Assembly: GCF_947493595.1 (NCBI RefSeq)
Contig: NZ_CANLRL010000005.1
Coordinates: forward strand, 179,493-243,492
Origin: an uncultured Shimia sp.
GTDB lineage: Bacteria > Pseudomonadota > Alphaproteobacteria > Rhodobacterales > Rhodobacteraceae
Length of the DNA stretch: 64,000 bases
Reading direction: 5' to 3'
Part shown: positions 27,725 to 35,188 of the stretch, in pieces
Position numbering within the stretch: the first letter of the stretch is position 1
Layout: the number at the start of each line of letters is the position of its first letter
Program-made: the position numbers and the translations under genes
The notes under the pieces: generated by a model
What the model was told of the DNA's origin: nothing
Databases searched by the model: none
What the model saw: only the letters and a program-made list of their open reading frames with translations

Positions 27725-28633
27725 ATGACAGGATCAATCCAGAGCGAAGCATTCCAAGAGAGCGCCAAGATGTTTCAGCGCGGCGGGCCTCTAGCCCCGA
27801 CGTGTGGTGCCCGCACCCGAAACGGAGGTGCTTGTGCAAACCTGCCGATAAAAGAGGGTAAGGGGCGCTGCCTGAGCCACTGCGGCCCCAAGGCTGCCAA
27901 TGCCTTCCGGGAACGCCAGAAGCGCCGCTTTGAGGCCGGTCAAGTCACTGCAGAGGAGTGGAACCGGGCGGAAGCTCGCCGTGCAGCCAACCGGCTTGGC
28001 GATGCGAGGAAAAAAGACCCTTGGATTTCGGGGCGCACAATCGACCTTGGAGAGAACGAGGAGGCGTTTGCGGAGGCGCTGGGCGGCATTGACGTGGCCG
28101 CGCTCGCCCCTGCCGTCGCGGATTGGCTGCGCTGGAAGTACCAACGCTTACAAATTGACACGCGGAACGACCCGAAGTGGTTGGACGTGCGGCTGAACAA
28201 GCTACCAGCACGCATAGAGAGCACCGGACAGCGCCCGGTGAGCGCCTTGGAGTGCACTCCGGAGACCCTTGCCCATCAGGAGGCGTGGCAGCCCTCAAAG
28301 GGCCTTCCTGTAGCACCGTCGCGCCGCAGCCTGCCAGATCCCCCCCGCGCCTCCAAGCCCGTGCGTCCACCTGCTACCGCGCGCACTGGGCGTCCGCGTA
28401 TTCGTCCCGTGAGCACAGACGAGCAACAAGAACTCTTGAACCTCTACCGTGACCATATCGGCGTCTTACGTCCGATTATGGACATGTCCACAGGCGAGAC
28501 AAAGCAGTGGGCCGTTCTACGGACTCTTCGGGCCTACTTAAACGCACCGCAAGATGCGAGCGCGCATCAAAGGTGGCTCGCACTAGTGCAAGCCACGCTT
28601 GTGCCCCCAATGCGAGCCACCGGTACCGGCTAA
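27725..28633 (+). CDS. HGGxSTG-type mobile-element-associated protein
   Basis: PTCGARTRNGGACANLPIKEGKGRCLSHCG...AANAFRERQKRRFEAG. Confidence 0.75.
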   Translation: MTGSIQSEAFQESAKMFQRGGPLAPTCGARTRNGGACANLPIKEGKGRCLSHCGPKAANAFRERQKRRFEAGQVTAEEWNRAEARRAANRLGDARKKDPWISGRTIDLGENEEAFAEALGGIDVAALAPAVADWLRWKYQRLQIDTRNDPKWLDVRLNKLPARIESTGQRPVSALECTPETLAHQEAWQPSKGLPVAPSRRSLPDPPRASKPVRPPATARTGRPRIRPVSTDEQQELLNLYRDHIGVLRPIMDMSTGETKQWAVLRTLRAYLNAPQDASAHQRWLALVQATLVPPMRATGTG

Positions 28634-28696
28634 AGTCTTTGAGTTGCCGCACTTCGCACCCCAATTTGATCTTCTCCCCCACCACTTCCGCTCTAT

Positions 28697-28764
28697 AGTA
28701 AAACAGGTGGTGGTGGGGGCGTCCCTGTTGGGGACACACCCCCCTATTCCACCGCCATTTTACT
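28697..28764. repeat. Long imperfect inverted repeat between convergent genes
   Basis: agtaaaacaggtggtggtgggggcgtcc ... ggacacacccccctattccaccgccattttact. Confidence 0.6.
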
Positions 28765-28855
28765 TTACCCGACTCGGTGGTGGACCCCACCTTTACCCCA
28801 CCTCGGATCAAATGGGAGAAGTGCACTTCCTTGGCGTTGGTCGCGTCCAGCGAAC

Positions 28856-30631
28856 TTAGCTACAGGCACTTTCTCCGCCGCCGTTAGGCAGGAGCACTGC
28901 GGGCTGCCCGGTGCGGATAACAGGGGTGGCACGCCCCTTCTTCGGATCAGATACAGGTTCTCGGAGAAGTCCGCCGCTATTTAGCCACTGCTTCACGAGG
29001 CCTTTGACCTGCCCCCGTTCGCGGTTTTGCTCAGCGCTACGTTCTTCGCGCTTGGTGCCGCGCAGCCCCACATCAAGGCCCAAGACACCCGCCACGAGAT
29101 ATCCCACCCAATCCGAAGATTGTTCGCTGGCGCGAGGAGGGTTCGGGGCCTTGTCAATCGCGGCCTGCACCAGTTGCAATTCGCCCGCAGTCACCGTCTC
29201 GGCCATGGGGGTAGGTGGCGACCACTCAACGGGTACGCCCACGCTATCCCCGTCCGGGTATTGCGGCGTGCCGTTACCCAAGCCCACCGGTTCGATTTTG
29301 CGCCACACCGCCTTGGCCGCTGGCGCAAGGTTTGCCTTCCCGTTGTCCACTCGAAAGTATTTGAAGGCCTCTTCCGCCGGGATTGCGAAGTTTGTTGCTT
29401 CAGCCGACGTCATGCGCGCGAGTTGGCGAACATTCCGTGCCCCATCCACCCACGCCGACGCCCCACGAACCGCACCGGAGCCGCTTCCCTTCATGTCATT
29501 AGCCGCCTGCTTGCCGGTGTGGTGTACAGCTTGAATTGCAAGGTTGGTGCGGCCCATGATACGGCGAAGCGCGCCCAAGAGCACGTTGACCGCCGTGTTG
29601 TCGTTCTCAGGCAGCGTGTGGACCGCGCCCAAGGGGTCCAAAACAAGGACGTCGATACTGTGGCCCTCGACGAACTCCGCCAGCTTGTCTTCAATCCCCG
29701 GCACCATACGCGGTTCACCGCGTTCAGACTTTGCCAAACACAGGTCAATTTCGCGTCCAGACGTCAGAAAGAGACGTCCACCAAGATCAGCGTCCGAGAG
29801 GCCGTATTGCTTCATGATCGCCGCCAAGCGCCGGTCCAATTCATCTTGAGGGTCTTCTGCGTTGTGGACCCAAACGCGGAGCGGACGCTGCGGCGCTTCA
29901 CCGGGGAGCAATGTCCGTCCGCACGCCATAGCGACCGCCTCAACCATAGTCAGCACGGACTTTCCTGTGCCGCCCGGTGCAGCAATGATGCTGAGCGATC
30001 CAGCAATCAGGCTGCGCCCGTAGAGCCACTGGCGTGGGGGAATACTTGTTGCTGAGGGAGCGGTTGTTGGGGTCAGCACCAATCGCTCAAGCGCACGTGA
30101 GGACTTACTTCCGCCGTTACGGGCGACCAAATTGTCGATTATGCCCTCGCGAACAGCCGCCTTAGAAAACACCTGCTTTGCCTCAGCAAGACGCACCTCT
30201 TGAGCAAGATTGGGGTCAAGCTGGTGGCAAATGCGCAGTAGCGACGACCAGTCATTCTTCGGGGCACCTAACGTGTCATAAATACGCGCATCTTCAACCG
30301 GGTCAGAACCGCACCACTTGGCGCTCCATGCAAGGAAGAGATCTCGTCCTGCTGCCTCAAATCCGGTTCCAGTTACCGCGCCTTTCACTGCGTTTGCGAC
30401 GCCCACTTGCCCGTTTCGGTCCATCCCTGTCGGGTTCGGCATGTACCCCATCAACTGCGAGATCAGGGCAAGGTCCGGCACTCGGTTGGGCTGCGCGGCA
30501 ACACTAAAGAGCCCCCCCTGTGCGATATGCGTGGAACGTGACGGATTGTACCCGGGCAGGCTCAAAGTAGCTGCGACGTCCTGCATGATGGCGCAGAAGT
30601 TGCCTACGGTGTATGTGTGTGCAGAGTTCAA
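28856..30631 (-). CDS. AAA (RepA/DnaB-like) helicase/ATPase of mobile-element replication module
   Basis: PriCT-like AGRDLFLAWSAKW, Walker A IIAAPGGTGKSVLTMVEAVAMACG, VLVLDPLGAVH; probable TTG start overlapping upstream stop. Confidence 0.85.
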   Translation of the reverse strand: MNSAHTYTVGNFCAIMQDVAATLSLPGYNPSRSTHIAQGGLFSVAAQPNRVPDLALISQLMGYMPNPTGMDRNGQVGVANAVKGAVTGTGFEAAGRDLFLAWSAKWCGSDPVEDARIYDTLGAPKNDWSSLLRICHQLDPNLAQEVRLAEAKQVFSKAAVREGIIDNLVARNGGSKSSRALERLVLTPTTAPSATSIPPRQWLYGRSLIAGSLSIIAAPGGTGKSVLTMVEAVAMACGRTLLPGEAPQRPLRVWVHNAEDPQDELDRRLAAIMKQYGLSDADLGGRLFLTSGREIDLCLAKSERGEPRMVPGIEDKLAEFVEGHSIDVLVLDPLGAVHTLPENDNTAVNVLLGALRRIMGRTNLAIQAVHHTGKQAANDMKGSGSGAVRGASAWVDGARNVRQLARMTSAEATNFAIPAEEAFKYFRVDNGKANLAPAAKAVWRKIEPVGLGNGTPQYPDGDSVGVPVEWSPPTPMAETVTAGELQLVQAAIDKAPNPPRASEQSSDWVGYLVAGVLGLDVGLRGTKREERSAEQNRERGQVKGLVKQWLNSGGLLREPVSDPKKGRATPVIRTGQPAVLLPNGGGESACS

Positions 30632-30819
30632 GCTGCGGCCTCCTGTACTGCCAAGGCGTCCACTGGTGAGGCAAAGCGCACCACACACCCTTTTCGGCGT
30701 TTGCCTTCACTGGGCACATTGAGGGTGTAGGGAAGGCGCATAAGGCGCGACAGATCGCCTGTGCTATCCGCGCCAATCACGGCCAATGCCTCGTTAAGCG
30801 CCGGAGCGACGGAAGTCGT
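30628..30819 (-). pseudogene. Truncated primase/polymerase-like fragment
   Basis: In-frame ALAVIGADSTGDLSRLMRLPYTLNVPSEGKRRKGCVVRF preceded by a stop and no start codon; resembles prim-pol C-terminal motif RLPGTxNxP. Confidence 0.55.
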
Positions 30820-30969
30820 TCAGAACGTCCAAGACTTCACCGGGTGACGGTACATGGATTGGTTGCCCGCCCAGCGCGGGTTGTGTAGTATTTTTCAAGA
30901 CAAAACTTTCTTTTAGCCCCGCGTGTGCTGGCCGCACTGCGGGGCTTTTCATTTCACAGAGGTGTAGAG

Positions 30970-31209
30970 TTAGGCGGCAACCGACGCGGGCAGCGCATCA
31001 AGCCAAGCTTGCACATCGCTCGCGCGCCACGCGGTGATGCGCCCAATTTTGACCGGACGCGGGAAAGGGTGCTCCGGGTCCGGATTTTGCAGCCAATCAT
31101 AGACTGTACTGCGGCCCACCCCCAACCGCGCGGTCAGTTCCTGAACGCGGAACAAGCGGGTAGAGTGGTCTTCGCCTTTTGAGGGCTGAGGGGCGGCGGT
31201 GTTCTTCAT
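30970..31209 (-). CDS. AlpA-family regulator / excisionase-type MerR-like protein
   Basis: LFRVQELTARLGVGRSTVYDWLQNPDPEHPFPRPVKIGRITAWRASDVQAWLDA. Confidence 0.92.
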   Translation of the reverse strand: MKNTAAPQPSKGEDHSTRLFRVQELTARLGVGRSTVYDWLQNPDPEHPFPRPVKIGRITAWRASDVQAWLDALPASVAA

Positions 31210-31449
31210 AGACGGTCTCCGGTGATTTCCGTCAATATCCGATCCCGTCCATGACTGCTCAACAGCTAAGTCTAGGTTTTGCCCGCCTTCGGGACAAGAT
31301 TTCGCTTTTCTGACAGGCCAGTCAAATGTGAAGAACAATCTTTCGGTAAATCGTATTTGACTGAATTTCCCCCAAGAATTGGCGCAACCACCCTTGAGGT
31401 TGCACGCCCCGTGCGGCTCGATCGTCACTGGGCGTGCGCAGGTTGAGTG

Positions 31450-32709
31450 CTATTTGCGTGCGTGCAGCTGAACCACCGCGTCGCCGCTTACTTGCCTGCC
31501 GCTCACGAAGTCGGCCCACGCCTCCATCAAAACACGGCGGCGCTCCACCGCCTGCTCGCGGCGATACGCCTTTTCAACTTGGCCTAGCTGATGCGCGAGG
31601 GCCTCCTCCGCAAGTTCGCGTGGGAACTCGGTGTCATTAGCGGCCCAATCTCTAAAAGTGCTCCGGAACCCGTGCGGAACATACTGTTCCCGCCCCATGC
31701 GCCTCATGACTGCCCTCAGGGTCATATCAGACAGCGGCTTGCCCACACGAACGCCCTGAAACACGAAGTCGTTCGGGCTGGGGGCGCTCAGGCAGTGGCT
31801 TCGTGCACGCTCCAAGACCGCTATTGCGTCGCCAGATAGCGGAACCACGTGTTCACGCTTCGCCTTCATGCGCTCTGCGGAGATTGACCAAATTGCCCGC
31901 TCAAGATCAAACTCCGCCCATGTTGCAAGGCGCACCTCCCCAGACCGAGCAGCGGTCAGTATTGCAAACTTAAGTGCCAACGCGCCACACCCTTCGCGCC
32001 CCCTCAACTCGGTCACAAAGTCAAAAACCTCACTGCGCGGCATTGCAGACCTGTGCCCATGCGTCAGCTTTTTGGGTGCAGACAATGTGGCGTTGAACAG
32101 CTTCCAGCTTGCGGGGTTGTCGTGATGGTACGCCTCATTCTGGATGGCGTGGTCGAAGAGATTTTCAAGGCGGCCACGCACCCGTGTCGCGGTCACGTGT
32201 TTGCACTCCCACAGCTCCTCAAGAACCGGCAGAATGTCCCTGCGCGTTATGTCCGCCAATGGTTTGTCACGTAGCGGTGCCGCGTGGACCTTGAATGTGT
32301 GCCGCCACTGGTAGGTGTGTTTCGGATTACTAAACCCCGAGTGGGCTATTTTCCATTCGACGAACTTGTCCGCGTAAGCTCCGAAGGTCACGCCCTTCGC
32401 TGCCTCTGCAGCCGCTTGCGCCTTCTCCTGCGCGACCTGCACAGCGGCCTCGGTCACGGGGTCCAAGCCCCGTGCCAAGACATCTCGCACCGCAGCGGCC
32501 TTCGGGCGGGCCTGAGCTAGTGTCGTGGCGGGGAAGCCACCTAGCCCCATCTCCTTTTGTTTTTGGCCTTTTCTCTTGTAGCGGAAGACCCAGCGCTTAT
32601 TTCCCTTGGCGGTGACGCGCAAAAACAGACCGCCGCCGTCATTCACTCCACTGCCGGGCGCGGCATTTTCAACCTGCTTTGCGGTGAGGAGGTGCATACC
32701 CCGTGCCAT
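31450..32709 (-). CDS. Tyrosine integrase, P4-like with N-terminal DUF4102 arm-binding domain
   Basis: LTAKQVENAAPG...GGGLFLRVTAKGNKRWVFRYKRKG; catalytic ARSGEVRLATW, HGFRSTFRDWA, LAHQLG..AYRR. Confidence 0.97.
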   Translation of the reverse strand: MARGMHLLTAKQVENAAPGSGVNDGGGLFLRVTAKGNKRWVFRYKRKGQKQKEMGLGGFPATTLAQARPKAAAVRDVLARGLDPVTEAAVQVAQEKAQAAAEAAKGVTFGAYADKFVEWKIAHSGFSNPKHTYQWRHTFKVHAAPLRDKPLADITRRDILPVLEELWECKHVTATRVRGRLENLFDHAIQNEAYHHDNPASWKLFNATLSAPKKLTHGHRSAMPRSEVFDFVTELRGREGCGALALKFAILTAARSGEVRLATWAEFDLERAIWSISAERMKAKREHVVPLSGDAIAVLERARSHCLSAPSPNDFVFQGVRVGKPLSDMTLRAVMRRMGREQYVPHGFRSTFRDWAANDTEFPRELAEEALAHQLGQVEKAYRREQAVERRRVLMEAWADFVSGRQVSGDAVVQLHARK

Positions 32710-32725
32710 AGTCTCTCCCCCCGGA

Positions 32726-32965
32726 TTACACGCCGACTGCTACGCGATAGCGCGAAACAACTTGCACCGGCAAGCCGGACGCCTCCGCAACATCGCCGGT
32801 GTTCATCCGGTAATCTTCGATCAATGTGTGTAGTAGGGCGGCCATATCGCGCCAAACTTCGGGGAATACCTCGCGCGCCGCGTCGGGAAGTCGAAACATT
32901 GCGGCAAGCGCGTCAGCGAAGTCATTCGCGGCAACGCCGCAAAGGGCCGGGTAAGTCGTGTTCAT
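32726..32965 (-). CDS. Small hypothetical protein between integrase and attR
   Basis: 79 aa MNTTYPALCGVAANDFADALAAMF...; C-terminal HTH-like MNTGDVAEASGLPVQVVSRYRVAV. Confidence 0.5.
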   Translation of the reverse strand: MNTTYPALCGVAANDFADALAAMFRLPDAAREVFPEVWRDMAALLHTLIEDYRMNTGDVAEASGLPVQVVSRYRVAVGV

Positions 32966-33011
32966 GAGTGAAGTCCTTTTATTCTGTGGGGCTGCGCGAT
33001 CCAGCATCCCC

Positions 33012-33044
33012 GCCCCTATTGTGCCCCTAACCTGCCCCTAAATT
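33012..33044 (+). repeat. Putative integrase arm-type sites (right)
   Basis: gcccctattgtgcccctaacctgcccctaaatt: three gcccctA/T units; matches left copy 22/23. Confidence 0.65.
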
Positions 33045-33170
33045 TCTCGGGCAGTCAATAGACGCGACCGGACAATCTCGGACATAACCCTCCACAACCC
33101 TTTGCAATTAAAGTCATTTTTCGAAAGATACCAGTCAGCGACGGACACTGCTGGACAGTGGTTTTGCGTC

Positions 33171-33188
33171 CCTAGGCTCCACCAAACC
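33171..33188 (+). repeat. attR core: 18-bp direct repeat
   Basis: cctaggctccaccaaacc identical to 6397-6414; no tRNA 5' part. Confidence 0.85.
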
Positions 33189-33336
33189 ACCCTCTCAAAA
33201 TAGTTAACTCCGTCTCATTTGTGCGTAACGCGTGCGCTGTGCACTTGTGCCACACGAGGCGATCCTGTGATCTCTAACCAGCAAAATCGCTCAAGCCCGA
33301 ACATGGTTGCCAGAGACGACTTTTCGAAGCGGTAGC

Positions 33337-33361
33337 AAAAAAGGGCTCCCAAAAGAGCCCT
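33337..33361 (-). terminator. Rho-independent terminator downstream of DUF1254 gene
   Basis: agggctc-ccaaaa-gagccct with minus-strand T run. Confidence 0.8.
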
Positions 33362-33368
33362 TTGGATT

Positions 33369-34895
33369 TTACTTTTTCGAGATATTTTCTACATCATTCA
33401 GCATCCAGTTCTTGAACCAGTCTTCCGTTTCCGGCCGGTACAGGCGGAACAGAAAAAACCAATCATTTGCGCTTGATGCACTTTCTGTGGTCACCCAGTT
33501 CGCCTCGTAGCCCTCGGGAACTTTGTCCAAGTTTGGTGCGTAGTACACATCAACCGAACCATCCTCATTCTTCACCATCTTATCCAGGTCTTTGGTGGAC
33601 GCGCCAACACGGTCGACACCCCGATTGAAGTTCTTGGTTTCCATGTTGTAGACGATGGCCGACCAGAAATCTTTCGCGGGCACATCAGCCGGCACGTTAA
33701 GCTTATACGTGTCTTCACCATTCAGCATATTCCCATCTGAATCACGCAAACCGGTCAGGTAAAACGTAGCACCACCCAGTTCGCTAGGCAGGAAAGTAAC
33801 GTAGAAATAGGTCGCTGCACGCTTGTCGATAAGGATCTCCTCACCATCTTCAAACGGGAACCCCATTTGGGCCTGAGGGCCGAAATTCCAAAAGGACCAT
33901 TCTGAGAGCTTCTCGCCATCCTTCACCCAAAGCGGCGCAACAGTTTCGCCTTCGGTTACAAATTTTGCCTGCATGTATGCGTATGCGAGCTCCAGGCCCT
34001 CAAGTGCCGCTTTTTTCTGGGCTGGCGTTGGATCAAACGCCTCGCCTTTTTTGATGCCAATACTTTGGAGCATAGAGTAAACGGCGCGATCTTTCTCTCG
34101 AACCGGGTTGTTCTGCACCACATCGTTGATGTCTTCTATGAAAGTCATGTTGTAGTAGGGCAGACAGTCATACGGTAGATCGGTCGCATCAAGGTAATGC
34201 GTTGGCTCGATTTCGCCGTTCACAGCCTCTTCCAGAGCGTAGATTTTGATACCCTTTGCATGCTCTCCAGCTTCGGCATGCGTGGCGCCGTTCAGCAGTG
34301 TTGGACGGAAGGAAAAAGACGCATCATGCGTGTCAAAGTTGGGCACAATTATGTAACCCTGCGCTGCCAACTCATCTGCTGTCCCAAACTCATTGCTGTA
34401 TCCGGGGGGAAGGAACAGGTACTTCCCGCCATCGCCCTCGTCAGCCCCTCTAGAGCCAACATCAACCATGGGCACGTGCCATGCCGAAATGAAAGATCCA
34501 AAGTAGTCGACTTTGTCTGTCATTGGCGGCACTTCAACAACCATTGGACCGTTTTTGACCGAGATCGACCCCCATGCGTACGCAGTGGTGTCGTTTGCCG
34601 TCAGAAAACCTTTCTCCGACCCAAACGGCTTGGTGACAAAGTTCACCGTATCGTAATCCCCGCCAGCACGCACCGTCGCCTTGATAAAGTCCACTTGAGC
34701 AACTGCAGGCATATAGTGGATGGCGGCCTGAGTGGCGCGCTGCACCATAATGTCATATTCGATGTCAGCGTGTTTTTCCGAGCGGGCCAGAATATCGCCG
34801 GTATCGTTAAAATTCGCATCGGTTGGCGTGGTCGCCAGAGAAGCACTGCACAGAAAAGATAAGGCGATAGCAGCCGAGCCAATTAGATTTTTCAT
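33369..34895 (-). CDS. Exported DUF1254/DUF1214 domain protein
   Basis: Signal peptide MKNLIGSAAIALSFLCSASLA; PPMTDKVDYFGSFISAWHVPMVDVG...GKYLFLPPGY; AYAWGSISVKNGPMVVEVP. Confidence 0.88.
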   Translation of the reverse strand: MKNLIGSAAIALSFLCSASLATTPTDANFNDTGDILARSEKHADIEYDIMVQRATQAAIHYMPAVAQVDFIKATVRAGGDYDTVNFVTKPFGSEKGFLTANDTTAYAWGSISVKNGPMVVEVPPMTDKVDYFGSFISAWHVPMVDVGSRGADEGDGGKYLFLPPGYSNEFGTADELAAQGYIIVPNFDTHDASFSFRPTLLNGATHAEAGEHAKGIKIYALEEAVNGEIEPTHYLDATDLPYDCLPYYNMTFIEDINDVVQNNPVREKDRAVYSMLQSIGIKKGEAFDPTPAQKKAALEGLELAYAYMQAKFVTEGETVAPLWVKDGEKLSEWSFWNFGPQAQMGFPFEDGEEILIDKRAATYFYVTFLPSELGGATFYLTGLRDSDGNMLNGEDTYKLNVPADVPAKDFWSAIVYNMETKNFNRGVDRVGASTKDLDKMVKNEDGSVDVYYAPNLDKVPEGYEANWVTTESASSANDWFFLFRLYRPETEDWFKNWMLNDVENISKK

Positions 34896-35116
34896 TGAAT
34901 GAACTCCAGTTGTTTCAAAGCGGATGGCCGATAATACTGTGTACTGTGCGTCAATGGTGGCGTCGCATTCAAGTGTGCTCTTGATCCCCATAGCCGCTAA
35001 CGCGCGACAAGCCATGGTGGGCTTTCCTCTTTTCTTTTTGAGCTGGCAAGCTGTCTGGCAACAGACGCTCACTGGCTTTTGACGCTACTCAATCGCGGCA
35101 CCCAAAGCGCAGGTAA

Positions 35117-35148
35117 CAAAAAAACCCCGCCGCGTTTCCGCAGCGGGG
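35117..35148 (-). terminator. Rho-independent terminator downstream of acnB
   Basis: ccccgccgcg-tttc-cgcagcgggg with minus-strand T run. Confidence 0.85.
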
Positions 35149-35188
35149 GTGGTTTATTTTGGGTGCACCGAAGTGCATGCCCTTGGCT

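Larger units (their letters stand above)
6397..33188. mobile_element. Putative ~26.8-kb tRNA-Ala-integrated genomic island / integrative element
   Basis: 18-bp direct repeats at both boundaries, P4-like integrase next to right repeat, AlpA-type protein, replication-type helicase, shared arm-type repeats near both ends. Confidence 0.8.

Noticed and set aside
29027-30055. 342-aa ORF on + strand
   Set aside because: Antisense to the helicase with Walker motifs.
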